From Tildeniella nuda ZEHNDER 1965/U140 (lineage in GTDB: Bacteria > Cyanobacteriota > Cyanobacteriia > Leptolyngbyales > Leptolyngbyaceae): a DNA stretch of 64,000 nt. A model generated the notes under the pieces. That model ran no database searches, was not told where the DNA came from, and saw nothing but the letters and a program-made list of their open reading frames with translations. Shown piece after piece: positions 47,936-55,516 of the stretch (its first letter is position 1; each line of letters begins with the position of its first letter). The stretch lies in assembly GCA_019358895.1 (NCBI GenBank), contig JAHHIG010000007.1, positions 1 through 64,000 of the forward strand. The letters are read 5' to 3'. Position numbers and translations under genes: made by a program.

Positions 47936-48419
47936 ATTGGGAAGACGTTACCGATTCCATCTCGCCTAGCAACTCACTAGCAGCACCAATTACTTGCACA
48001 GGTATCAGCCCTTGAGCCTCTAACCCTAAAAAAATCCGCGCCGTTTCCTTGGACACGCGGCGACGATCGCGTGTCTCGCCAACAGCATCAGGGAAAGGTA
48101 GATATTGAATCCAGGTTGTTTGCACTTCTCTACCTTTACCACCGTTCGCTTTTTTCCAGGCATCCACTAATTGATCAACGCCTGCCCACCCGATCGCGTT
48201 AGTCTTCGCTGCGATATTCGCGTCTAACTGTCGCTGCTTTTCGTAACGCTCTAGGAACCAAAAGATCAGCCAATCGGGGCAGTTTCCAAAGTTCTCGTAA
48301 TTGGCAAGCCGTTCGTCTCTGATTCCGTAGGTGTGGACTCTACCGAAGATGTCATCCCAGTCAATGCAGGCTGATCTGTAGTAGGTTTCAAGATTTTGCT
48401 TTTGCTCTGAGACTTTCCC
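47931..48419 (-). CDS. Tail assembly chaperone T part, made by -1 frameshift
   Basis: This frame is open from just after a TGA to the stop at 47931 (162 residues). It has no ATG in its first half; GTG at 48167 is internal. It starts exactly at the frameshift heptamer and reads GKVSEQKQNLETYYRSACID, then NCPDWLIFWFLERYEKQRQL, WAGVDQLVDAWKKANGGK and DRRRVSKETARIFLGLEAQG. It is ordinary protein sequence throughout, so it is translated as the C-part of the GT protein. In lambda, G and GT coat the tape measure while the tail forms. The end (SVTSSQC) lies at the tnpB element border and may be altered by it. Confidence 0.8.
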   Translation of the reverse strand, partial: GKVSEQKQNLETYYRSACIDWDDIFGRVHTYGIRDERLANYENFGNCPDWLIFWFLERYEKQRQLDANIAAKTNAIGWAGVDQLVDAWKKANGGKGREVQTTWIQYLPFPDAVGETRDRRRVSKETARIFLGLEAQGLIPVQVIGAASELLGEMESVTSSQC

Positions 48420-49231
48420 TCACGCTTTGGCTCCTCTTCGCTACCTTCTAGCTGTGGCTTATCAGTCAGCGTCTCTAGCTTTGGCTCCACAAACTGACCG
48501 GACTCACGCAGATAGAAGTTATAGATTGATTGAATCTGTGAGTCGCTACCATCGGCATTCTCTAGCGATAGTTCCTTGGTATGTTCGATCGTCCAAAATG
48601 GATCGCCCATTGCATAGGTCTTGCGATCGCTGTTGAGAAGAAAGCCAGCCGCGCCGACTGGCAAGACTGTATCAATCTGAGCAATGCCGATCGAACCATC
48701 CTCAGCATCGTAAGGTTCAGTGATGGATACCTTTAATTGGTCAAACTTAAACACAGCACCGACGCTGATTTCATACCACGGCTCACGCACGTAGAGTTTA
48801 CGGGCTTTACCTTCTACTGGTTCAAGTAGTGTCAAGTCATAGGCAACCCTGAAGCGCATCATCAGTGTGGCTGCTAGCAGTGGCAATTCAGCCGCTTCAG
48901 CCGTCAGCCCAAAATACTCGGTTTTTTGTTCCAGGTTTAGGTAGGAAAGTGGATTGACTTCGATCGCAGTGCCCTTTTCTTTGTCATCAGGAAAGATGAG
49001 CGATCGTGCTTGCTCTGAAGTGATGCCTTGGCGTACCGCTAGGGTTTCGATCGCTTCTAGAATTAACGCATTAATCCGGGCTTGTTTGCGTTGTTTTTCC
49101 TGAATGGAAACAGGTGATGTGTTTGGGTCAATGCTGCCAGTGCTGACAAAGTAGACGATCGCGCCATCGGGCATCGTCACAACAGGTCGGATTTCTTGTT
49201 TGAGTGAGGCAAAGGGTGAACGGCTACGCAT
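48266..49231 (-). CDS. Tail assembly chaperone G
   Basis: This is a 321-residue protein upstream of the tape measure gene, as expected for the tail chaperone. It begins MRSRSPFASLKQEIRPVV, has a helical middle (RKQARINALILEAIETLAVR, then EQARSLIFPDD) and a beta part, and ends in a Lys/Glu/Ser-rich low-complexity tail. The frameshift site lies at codon 272. Normal termination gives G; slipping back one base gives GT. The long G part is larger than lambda's 140-residue G. Confidence 0.75.
   Translation of the reverse strand: MRSRSPFASLKQEIRPVVTMPDGAIVYFVSTGSIDPNTSPVSIQEKQRKQARINALILEAIETLAVRQGITSEQARSLIFPDDKEKGTAIEVNPLSYLNLEQKTEYFGLTAEAAELPLLAATLMMRFRVAYDLTLLEPVEGKARKLYVREPWYEISVGAVFKFDQLKVSITEPYDAEDGSIGIAQIDTVLPVGAAGFLLNSDRKTYAMGDPFWTIEHTKELSLENADGSDSQIQSIYNFYLRESGQFVEPKLETLTDKPQLEGSEEEPKREGKSQSKSKILKPTTDQPALTGMTSSVESTPTESETNGLPITRTLETAPIG
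48413..48419 (-). promoter_or_regulatory. Programmed -1 frameshift site GGGAAAG
   Basis: In the zero frame the codons read GAG GGA AAG, so the heptamer is G GGA AAG, the same as the slippery site of lambda G/GT. In the -1 frame, a TGA lies immediately before it and the frame is then open for 162 codons. Codon 272 of the zero frame is the GGA. Confidence 0.85.
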
Positions 49232-49292
49232 GGTTTATTCTCAGGAATCAAGAAAGGGCGCGGATTTTAGGGAGACAGCGTGAAGCAGGAAA

Positions 49293-49517
49293 CTATTTGG
49301 TAGCGGGCTTAGCAGGTTCCACGGTTGGCAATACAGGCTCTTCGCCAAACTGTGAGACACCGACTAGCGGAGTGACAGCAGGAACATCACCGGGCTTGGC
49401 TGCCGCTTTGATTTCAATCAAGGACTTTGCCATCGCATCAGGTAGTTCAAACTCGGCACCGGGCTGATGCACAATGCCTTTGTCGTCAGAGCAAGCGGTA
49501 ATCGCAACGAGTTTCAT
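49293..49517 (-). CDS. Small phage structural accessory
   Basis: This is a 74-residue protein, overlapping the upstream gene by ATGA. It begins MKLVAITACSDDKGIVHQPG, followed by a helix (PDAMAKSLIEIKAAA), and ends in a Pro/Glu-rich tail. Small proteins of the form strand, HxPG, then E-(L/V)-P-(D/E) are frequent near phage tail and head genes; their role is unknown. Confidence 0.55.
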   Translation of the reverse strand: MKLVAITACSDDKGIVHQPGAEFELPDAMAKSLIEIKAAAKPGDVPAVTPLVGVSQFGEEPVLPTVEPAKPATK

Positions 49518-49765
49518 AGGAGTTTCTCCACGTCGATTTGTAGGTTGTCGTTAGGGCTGCTGAGCAGCGTTGGCGTTTGATTGCGTTGAATCTGAGGCGC
49601 GATTTTGATGATGCAAGTTTTTTGGAACTGTGGGTTGTAGAGCGCGATCGTGGGTGGCAGATTCCCAGCGAAATAAAGCAAACCCGCCAACACGCGACGC
49701 GCTGATACCTCGCAATTGCAAGCGAAGACCTCGCCATTCTCGGAAGTGAGGTAGTCGTAAACCAT
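49514..49765 (-). CDS. Small tail-region protein
   Basis: This is an 83-residue protein starting 2 bp after the tube gene ends and coupled to the next gene by ATGA. It begins MVYDYLTSENGEVFACNCEV, then a helix (SARRVLAGLLYFAGNLPP), then beta-prone sequence. I chose this frame over an overlapping one (49486-49737) because it is tightly coupled on both sides. Function unknown. Confidence 0.55.
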   Translation of the reverse strand: MVYDYLTSENGEVFACNCEVSARRVLAGLLYFAGNLPPTIALYNPQFQKTCIIKIAPQIQRNQTPTLLSSPNDNLQIDVEKLL

Positions 49766-49767
49766 CG

Positions 49768-50694
49768 TTAGTAGAAGGCGTAGGTAGACTTCGTGTAAAC
49801 GTAGGTCTGACCCTGAACTTGCAACTTACATTGGATTTTCCGCAAATCTTGGACTGAACCTGTTTCAGGACCAGCGGTAATGATGGCAACACCCTCATGC
49901 CGTTCGCCGTCATCCATCGTCACTTGGAAGTAAATTTCCTTGTTGTACTTGTCTTTGTCGCGCAGGATTTCTACCAGCAGCCCACCACCCAAGTCACCGC
50001 GCACGATGTTGAAGTCAACACTCATTTCTTGCGAAATGGCAGTGATGACCTTCTCCATCCCGATACCGGATAGCAGGTTGGTGGTATCGACCACCTTGGG
50101 AGTCGGACTAGGCACCGGGCTAACAGTACAACCAACGACTGCATAGAGCGCTTTAGTTGAGGCAGAGTTGCCAGCGGTTAGGGCTGATGTAATTGCATTA
50201 ACCCGTAGCTGTGTGGCACCAGCAGGCGATCGCCCAGTCACAGTTAACGTTTGAGGAATGGTGCTGTTGAATAGCAGCGTATCGCCCACGTCAATCAGTG
50301 CGGGTAGAGCAGTGACAGGGATGACCCTAGAACCGATGGTGAGCGTGCCTGGGTTGTAGACAAAGGTTGTGCCGTTGAGGATCGTGAAGTTGGCAGGGTA
50401 GATCGTGAGCGATGTAGCAGACGAAGCAGCCGCAGCGGATGTGACGACAACTTGACCGCCGATCGATAGGATTGAGTTAGCAGGAACTGCAGCAGTCAGC
50501 GCACCGACCGTTAAAGTCGTAGCACCGATCGCAGCATCAGCAGCCACAATCACGTTGACAGATGATCCACCCGTACCAACAGTGACGGTATAGGTAGCAG
50601 GGGTACGCACACCGAGCGGTAGTTCACCAACTCGGAGCGCAATACCCGTAGTGACTTTGGCACCACCGGGATAATTGAGAACAGCAGTAGACAT
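49768..50694 (-). CDS. Major tail tube protein
   Basis: This is a 308-residue protein, mostly beta: repeats rich in Val, Thr, Ala and Gly (VIVAADAAIGATTLTVGALT, SIGGQVVVTSAAAASSATSL, GATQLRVNAITSALTAG) look like Ig-like inserts. The C-terminal third (KVITAISQEMSVDFNIVRGD, EIYFQVTMDDGERHEGVAII) is a tube-type fold. Position before the G/GT genes and after the tail-completion genes matches the major tail protein. Confidence 0.7.
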   Translation of the reverse strand: MSTAVLNYPGGAKVTTGIALRVGELPLGVRTPATYTVTVGTGGSSVNVIVAADAAIGATTLTVGALTAAVPANSILSIGGQVVVTSAAAASSATSLTIYPANFTILNGTTFVYNPGTLTIGSRVIPVTALPALIDVGDTLLFNSTIPQTLTVTGRSPAGATQLRVNAITSALTAGNSASTKALYAVVGCTVSPVPSPTPKVVDTTNLLSGIGMEKVITAISQEMSVDFNIVRGDLGGGLLVEILRDKDKYNKEIYFQVTMDDGERHEGVAIITAGPETGSVQDLRKIQCKLQVQGQTYVYTKSTYAFY

Positions 50695-50718
50695 TCAGGA
50701 ACTCCAGTAAGTAAACAG

Positions 50719-51150
50719 TCAGCGAGACACCAAAACTTGCTGCCCAGACACGAATTGCCGAACAGTGATTTGGAAGATTGCCTGTGGTGGTAGATCCTCT
50801 CTGTATGAAGGGATGGACTCACGACGCACAGGGAACGCCGATCGCATTAGCGCGATCGCGCGGTCAAACTTTTGTAAATTGGCTTCGTAAATTGCGTATT
50901 CTGCTGGTGTCTTACCGGGTGAACCATGCAGTACTAAATCCACACGCCATTGATAGGTGTCATTGGTTAATTGTGTGAAATGCCGCTGGACAATGGCATG
51001 TACACCTTTACCAACTGGCGTTACTTGGGGAGGCTCCGCACGAACTGCTTGCTTCCCATCGGCAAGGGTGCCTAGTTGGGCAGAGAGCAGCGATCGGAGT
51101 TTGGCAACTAAATCAGCAACGACTGGATTGTGAATTTCTACAGCGCTCAT
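50719..51150 (-). CDS. Tail completion / tail terminator protein
   Basis: This is a 143-residue protein: a helical start (NPVVADLVAKLRSLLSAQLG), a strand HAIVQRHFTQLTNDTYQW, VDLVLHGSPGKTPAEYAIYE, and a helical end. The size and place, between a gp10-like gene and the tube gene, fit the tail terminator that caps the tube and joins it to the head. It overlaps the upstream gene by 4 nt. Confidence 0.55.
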   Translation of the reverse strand: MSAVEIHNPVVADLVAKLRSLLSAQLGTLADGKQAVRAEPPQVTPVGKGVHAIVQRHFTQLTNDTYQWRVDLVLHGSPGKTPAEYAIYEANLQKFDRAIALMRSAFPVRRESIPSYREDLPPQAIFQITVRQFVSGQQVLVSR

Positions 51151-51530
51151 GCGTCTCTGACCTCCATTTGCAGGGAGTCACGCAACGCGCCACTGTCAGT
51201 TATTTTTTGCCAAGTCGGAACGCCTGGACGGTATTGTTTTGGGTTGTCGCTGGCAATACTCCAATTGTGGTTGTCGATCGTGTCGCTGAATCTGCCTGCC
51301 ATATCGTGAGCAAAAGCAGCAAAGGCAACGCGAATATCACCTCTATAGTGATCAGCAAATACTTTGGGGCAATTAGTCTCAGAAATTGCTACCGTTGTCC
51401 AGGGGCGAGCAACGCCACGACCGCCGATGTAATGCAACCCCATATGCACCTCATCTGCGTATGGGGCGCTCCATTCGTAGGAAGCAACTAAGCTAGGGGC
51501 TTCAAAGTCTTCATTCCACTTGAGTTCCAT
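51147..51530 (-). CDS. Head-tail joining / HK97 gp10-like protein
   Basis: This is a 127-residue protein from the ATG at 51530, overlapping the upstream stop (TAATG). It begins MELKWNEDFEAPSLVASYEW, has HMGLHYIGGRGVARPWTTVA and ends KITDSGALRDSLQMEV. The final ALRDSL-type phrase is a common feature of phage tail/neck proteins such as HK97 gp10 and phage virion morphogenesis proteins. The assignment is by pattern and place. Confidence 0.5.
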   Translation of the reverse strand: MELKWNEDFEAPSLVASYEWSAPYADEVHMGLHYIGGRGVARPWTTVAISETNCPKVFADHYRGDIRVAFAAFAHDMAGRFSDTIDNHNWSIASDNPKQYRPGVPTWQKITDSGALRDSLQMEVRDA

Positions 51531-51982
51531 TAGGCAGCCCCCGTTAAAATGAGACTGCCTGATATTTTTTGACCAAACTTCTGAGTGATACCGCTGATTC
51601 TTGCTTGAGTTGTTGGGAGAAACACCCACTCGCCTTCGTAGGCTGCCTTGGAAATAGAATCGCTATAGACAGCAAAAGCTTTGAGTTGATTGTTGATACT
51701 GGCTGGCAAGAACTTAGGTTTAACAAGCCGTCCTTCTAGCTCTAGCTCCTGCCTGCCTGCGCCAGCGATCGGCGTGTTCGTTGCTTGCTTTGTCGGTCGT
51801 CTCACTGATGCCTGAACAACGATCGCCTGAGTATTGGAAACCTCATTGCCCGCACTGTCAAACGCTACGCCACCTGCTAAAGGCACCAAAAAAGTCAAGA
51901 CCAAATTAGGTCTTTGATAATCAGGTGTAGGAAGTGAAGCTACAGCGGCGTCAAGGGCAGCGTTGACCACAGCAAAAGGCAA
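51530..51982 (-). CDS. Head-tail connector, first gene of the tail operon
   Basis: This is a 150-residue protein: MPFAVVNAALDAAVASLPTP, then beta-rich sequence (PNLVLTFLVPLAGGVAFDSA, TQAIVVQASVRRPTK, AYEGEWVFLPTTQARISGIT). It begins the minus-strand tail operon and is divergent from the small-gene array at 52.1 kb, so the promoter of the operon must lie close to 52.0 kb. A connector role is inferred from order. Confidence 0.45.
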   Translation of the reverse strand: MPFAVVNAALDAAVASLPTPDYQRPNLVLTFLVPLAGGVAFDSAGNEVSNTQAIVVQASVRRPTKQATNTPIAGAGRQELELEGRLVKPKFLPASINNQLKAFAVYSDSISKAAYEGEWVFLPTTQARISGITQKFGQKISGSLILTGAA

Positions 51983-52071
51983 ACTCTACGCCTTCAATCT
52001 GCCCTGCTCATCCCTTGAAACACGGGCTATACTTGGGAATCGGACATCATGTTTGCAAATTGAACACAACC

Positions 52072-52320
52072 GTGATATGCAAGAAACAGCGTGATCGCAA
52101 ATTGCCCAATCAATTGGGTGGCAACATTGCCGCATTGCGTCGGTACTGGTGCATCACGCAGTCTGATTTGGCTGATTCAGTTGGACTCAGCAGACAGCAG
52201 TTAGGCAGGGTTGAGCGTGGTGAAGCGCAATTGAAAGCTGAGTACTTGCCTAAACTGGCGATCGAGCTTCGGTGCTTACCGGAAGAGTTGACAGATCAGG
52301 ACTATACGGAGAAAAACTAA
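52072..52320 (+). CDS. XRE-type HTH regulator, first gene of the small-gene array
   Basis: This is an 82-residue product if started at the GTG at 52072; a longer ATG start at 52015 is possible. GNIAALRRYWCITQSDLADS, VGLSRQQLGRVERGEAQL and LPKLAIELRCLPEEL form a complete Cro/CI helix-turn-helix. It leads the plus-strand array and is divergent from the tail operon, so it is well placed to control both. Its stop overlaps the next start (TAATG). Confidence 0.8.
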   Translation: MICKKQRDRKLPNQLGGNIAALRRYWCITQSDLADSVGLSRQQLGRVERGEAQLKAEYLPKLAIELRCLPEELTDQDYTEKN

Positions 52321-52598
52321 TGGGTGAGTTTAAGGCTGTCGCTAAAAGATACGGTTCGTTTGAAATACACGAGTACTCATCGATGGATGAAGCTATTAGC
52401 GATATAGAAGGAGGCAACGACTTAGGTGAGCATTACGGCATCGGTATCTACAACGAGCAAAGCAATTCAGTTTGGCTCCCAGAAACTACCGCTGTACAGA
52501 TTGATCATGATGGTCATTCGGGAGTCATAAAGAAAGCACTTAATTTACCCCAGGCTCTAGAGTTTGACTCTATTAGCAAGTTTGGAGAGGCAGGATGA
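52320..52598 (+). CDS. Hypothetical small protein
   Basis: This is a 92-residue protein, coupled to the HTH gene by TAATG. GEFKAVAKRYGSFEIHEYSS and DEAISDIEGGNDLGEHYGIG, then YNEQSNSVWLPETTAVQI, form an alpha/beta pattern. It overlaps the next gene by ATGA. No family is recognised. AT-richer codons than the tail genes are seen from here to 54.4 kb. Confidence 0.5.
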   Translation: MGEFKAVAKRYGSFEIHEYSSMDEAISDIEGGNDLGEHYGIGIYNEQSNSVWLPETTAVQIDHDGHSGVIKKALNLPQALEFDSISKFGEAG

Positions 52599-52855
52599 AA
52601 GTTGAAATAGTATGTCCTGAAGGTCTTGCCCGTGGTACACGTGTTTTTGTCGATGGCAAAGAGATGACGTGCTTAACAGGGCTAACACTAACAATCGACG
52701 TTGATGAAATAGCACGACTAGAGTTAAGAACGATCATGGTAGGGCACGGTGATCAGCCTATGCTTAGAACGCTTGAAAATGGCGATCGAGAAATTAGGAA
52801 AGAATGCCTAGTCTTTACTGGCGAATTCGCCAATCTGGAGCGTGAAGAACTATGA
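52595..52855 (+). CDS. Hypothetical small beta protein
   Basis: This is an 86-residue protein, overlapping its neighbours by ATGA at both ends. VEIVCPEGLARGTRVFVDGK, then LTLTIDVDEIARLELRTIMV, is a beta-rich pattern. The acidic end (LEREEL) leads into the next gene. Function unknown. Confidence 0.5.
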   Translation: MKVEIVCPEGLARGTRVFVDGKEMTCLTGLTLTIDVDEIARLELRTIMVGHGDQPMLRTLENGDREIRKECLVFTGEFANLEREEL

Positions 52856-53055
52856 AAAACTTATTTCTTTGGTTCAAATACATTGTTGTCAAGCATGAAT
52901 CTACTTTGAACTTTGGCTGGTTGCGGCAATACGAAGTTGCCGCTACGAGTAATGGCGATGTTTTGGGTTATAGAGGCACAGTTTTAACGTTTCCATCTGG
53001 TACGGCTGTTGTTTTGAATGCTACGTCAACAACTTTAACGATCGCTAAATTATGA
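52852..53055 (+). CDS. Hypothetical small protein
   Basis: This is a 67-residue protein, coupled at both ends. A short hydrophobic start (KNLFLWFKYIVV) is followed by beta sequence (YEVAATSNGDVLGYRGTVLT, TAVVLNATSTTLTIA). It could be membrane-associated at its N-terminus. No family is recognised. Confidence 0.45.
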   Translation: MKNLFLWFKYIVVKHESTLNFGWLRQYEVAATSNGDVLGYRGTVLTFPSGTAVVLNATSTTLTIAKL

Positions 53056-53471
53056 AGTGGGCGTACCTCAAGAAAAACGCGCTTTACCTCACTGAGTCAG
53101 ACCTAAATAAACTCGGTGAGGAGCATTGGGAGTTAGTAGGTTTCGATGCCGGCAGCGCTTACTTTAAGCGTCCTCTGTCAGCTTCGCAGCAGTTACCTAA
53201 AAAGCCTAAATCAGTGCCACAGCTAGATACGGTATTGACTTATGAGGGAAGGGCGATCGAGATTTTCTCTAAGCCATATTACGAACCTAGTAGCACCATT
53301 GAGAAGGTTTATCGCTATCAGGTAGAAGGATTGCCAGAAGGGTTTTGGTTGTCAAGCGTTGAAACGGCAATCGCTGCTGCGAAGAGCGCGATCGATGAAT
53401 ACATTGCATACACAGGGCATACACAGGCGCGATCGATGCTTTACAGCAAACAAATGCGGCAATGGGATTAA
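53052..53471 (+). CDS. Hypothetical protein with a YxGxxI...AKxAID domain
   Basis: This is a 139-residue protein. The C-terminal half (TYEGRAIEIFSKPYY, then ETAIAAAKSAIDEYI) shares a small alpha/beta domain with the next gene (IYKGFRISYS, then VAIENAKSAIDKAM). Domains of this form are common in bacterial and phage small proteins of unknown function. It is coupled by ATGA to the previous gene. Confidence 0.55.
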   Translation: MKWAYLKKNALYLTESDLNKLGEEHWELVGFDAGSAYFKRPLSASQQLPKKPKSVPQLDTVLTYEGRAIEIFSKPYYEPSSTIEKVYRYQVEGLPEGFWLSSVETAIAAAKSAIDEYIAYTGHTQARSMLYSKQMRQWD

Positions 53472-53486
53472 GCACTGAGGTTTCTG

Positions 53487-53855
53487 ATGGATAAGAGCGC
53501 TATCTATAAAGGCTTTCGGATCTCATATAGCAACGAAAGAGACTTAGCTAACGCAAAGACTGATATTGACCTTTACTTTGAAAACATTGAAGGTGGCTAC
53601 CCTAGAGTCGCTACAAATCTACTTCGCACTGAAACATACAAAGGCATAGACGTTAGGGTAATGGAAAGGTACAAAGGGCTTAACCCAATCGAATATCAAT
53701 GCATTTTTTCAGGTGAAAAGCTGCCATTAGCAAAGGCTGGCAATGTAATGTATGTAAGTACTAATAACAATGAAACTGTTGCTATAGAAAACGCTAAGAG
53801 CGCGATTGATAAAGCAATGGCAACAGCAACCAAAATTGTAGACAGCAATGATTAG
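53487..53855 (+). CDS. Hypothetical protein related to its neighbour at 53052
   Basis: This is a 122-residue protein. SAIYKGFRISYSNERDLANA, IDLYFENIEGGYPRVATNLL and ENAKSAIDKAMATATK repeat the small domain seen in the preceding gene, so the pair probably arose by duplication. It overlaps the following gene by 8 nt. Confidence 0.55.
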   Translation: MDKSAIYKGFRISYSNERDLANAKTDIDLYFENIEGGYPRVATNLLRTETYKGIDVRVMERYKGLNPIEYQCIFSGEKLPLAKAGNVMYVSTNNNETVAIENAKSAIDKAMATATKIVDSND

Positions 53856-54363
53856 CACAAGACAAGAAGAGTTTATTTTTGCTTGCTTTAAGCACAAGAA
53901 CTTGACGTGTGGGGAGGTTCAACATGGTTTTGTTAAAGTACAAAGCGGCATGTTTGTTGAGCATGTTTCTACGGGCGTGCAAACAGTTAAGCTTTCATAT
54001 ATTTGCAATAAAGGTGAATCTGTTGCTTTAGAACTACGGCAACAATTAAATGCCTATCTCGAAGTAAGAAACAAAACGGCAGCACAAGAGCTTGAAAACT
54101 GGTTCCAACGTTGGGAGTCGCCACAGCGTACCCCAGTCGGGATTTTTGCCATTCCTAGACCCAACGGTGTGATGCCTGTACCGATCGGAGACGACAAACC
54201 CCACCTACTACGATTGTCTTGTGATGTCTGGTATGTGCAGGAGCGAAGCCTGTTTGATATATGCAAAGGTGAAATAGTTTGCAGGGTTGTATCTCAATCT
54301 ATAAGTGCAGGCATTCCAGAAGCAGAGACAATAGAGCTAGATACCGACGAGTACGACTACTGA
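53848..54363 (+). CDS. Hypothetical protein
   Basis: This is a 171-residue protein, the largest of the array. TRQEEFIFACFKHKNLTCGE, a helix (VALELRQQLNAYLEVRNKTA) and a beta C-terminus (HLLRLSCDVWYVQERSLFDI) give no family that I recognise. The end is very acidic (ETIELDTDEYDY), as in DNA-mimic and anti-defence proteins, but that role is only a guess. Confidence 0.45.
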   Translation: MISTRQEEFIFACFKHKNLTCGEVQHGFVKVQSGMFVEHVSTGVQTVKLSYICNKGESVALELRQQLNAYLEVRNKTAAQELENWFQRWESPQRTPVGIFAIPRPNGVMPVPIGDDKPHLLRLSCDVWYVQERSLFDICKGEIVCRVVSQSISAGIPEAETIELDTDEYDY

Positions 54364-54366
54364 ACC

Positions 54367-54612
54367 ATGAACAATCTCTCTGAGTTAGCAGCCTCTAATC
54401 TGGTTGCCACAATGGGGCAAATCGCTGCCTGTATGAACCGCTACACGGAGTCACCAGATTGCCGCAATTTGGAAGATGCTTTGCTATTGTCTGAGACGCT
54501 AGGAAACTTGAGTGAAGCGATCGCGCAGCTCAAGGCATCGGGCTTGGTCGAGGAAGAAGCTTTTGCTGTGTGGGTGGCACGAGTGGGTCTGATGGTGAGT
54601 GAGGGACAATGA
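54367..54612 (+). CDS. Small helical protein
   Basis: This is an 81-residue protein, 3 bp after the previous gene. It is nearly all helix: NNLSELAASNLVATMGQIAA, LEDALLLSETLGNLSEAIAQ and LVEEEAFAVWVARVGLMV. It is coupled by ATGA to the next gene. Function unknown. Confidence 0.5.
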   Translation: MNNLSELAASNLVATMGQIAACMNRYTESPDCRNLEDALLLSETLGNLSEAIAQLKASGLVEEEAFAVWVARVGLMVSEGQ

Positions 54613-54791
54613 AAGTAGAGTTAAAACCCGGCGTTAGAATATTCGCTAAAGATCTCAAAACTGGTGAAGTAACAGAGATCACTGATTGGTTGTACTTCTT
54701 TGAAGAAGAGGGCATTCGAGACTTGAGTGGCGAAGGTCATGGAGCAAGTTATACGTTTTGGATAGAAACGCCAGATGAGGCAAATAAGTGA
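54609..54791 (+). CDS. Small acidic protein
   Basis: This is a 60-residue protein, coupled on both sides by ATGA/GTGA-type overlaps. VELKPGVRIFAKDLKTGEVT, then ITDWLYFFEEEGIRDLS, has a beta start and an acidic aromatic stretch. No family is recognised. Confidence 0.45.
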   Translation: MKVELKPGVRIFAKDLKTGEVTEITDWLYFFEEEGIRDLSGEGHGASYTFWIETPDEANK

Positions 54792-55024
54792 ATAAATTAA
54801 CGAAAGCTGATATAGCCAAGATTACGCCCGTCCATAAGGCATTGGTCAATAACCTGGTGTTTTGCCTTGCTCCTGGAGATCTTGTGCTGAAACATGACGG
54901 ACTGACGGCGATCGTCTATATGCCATCATGCAATACTGTGATGCAGTGGGAAGCAGAAGAAGTCAGTGGCGGTGAGGACAAATGTCTGTCTTGGCGCGTT
55001 GCAGGAAACTATCAGCCAGATTAA
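54788..55024 (+). CDS. Hypothetical small protein, last gene of the array
   Basis: This is a 78-residue protein with a GTG start. KADIAKITPVHKALVNNLVF and GDLVLKHDGLTAIVYMPSCN form an alpha/beta pattern. It ends the plus-strand array; the next 80 bp hold two GCGATCGC copies and then the end of a convergent coiled-coil gene. Confidence 0.45.
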   Translation: MNKLTKADIAKITPVHKALVNNLVFCLAPGDLVLKHDGLTAIVYMPSCNTVMQWEAEEVSGGEDKCLSWRVAGNYQPD

Positions 55025-55103
55025 GCCAAAAGAAAAAGCGATCGCAGTAGTCCTAAAACCACACGCGATCGCCCCAATCTACAACAGAGAGCATTAGAAC
55101 AGT

Positions 55104-55346
55104 CTAAGCAACAGGCTCAGCAGGCTCAACAGGTGCCACTTCATCAGGTGCAATATTCTTGACACCAGCGATCGCAGCATCAACAGCAGCAATTTCTGCC
55201 GATAGGTCAACTTCTACTTCAGCTTCAGCCAAAGCAGCTTTCAATTGCTCGATCGTGGTGATCAAGGTGCCAACCTGAGTACGCTCGTCAGCGATCGTGG
55301 TTTGCAGTTCGTTTAGTTTGGTGTTCAGTTCAGCGACAGAAGCCAT
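55104..55346 (-). CDS. Small coiled-coil protein
   Basis: This is an 80-residue protein from the ATG at 55346, 8 nt after GGAGAA. ASVAELNTKLNELQTTIADE, VGTLITTIEQLKAALAEAEV and LSAEIAAVDAAIAGVKNIA are perfect heptad repeats, followed by a Pro/Glu tail. It stands between the small-gene array and the terminase genes, on the opposite strand. Such proteins are common in phage neck or scaffold regions; the role is unknown. Confidence 0.6.
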   Translation of the reverse strand: MASVAELNTKLNELQTTIADERTQVGTLITTIEQLKAALAEAEVEVDLSAEIAAVDAAIAGVKNIAPDEVAPVEPAEPVA

Positions 55347-55516
55347 GATGAATTTCTCCAGATTAGTAAGCGTTTTCAGGATACGAGGCAACAAGGCAAG
55401 GTAGCCCAGCGATTGAAATGGATTCATCAGTTTGTCCAGAGTGGACAGTTCTATTTTAGCCGCGACTCTTGACTGCGATTACAATTTGTGTATTGGGATA
55501 GATAGGTTCCTTTTTA

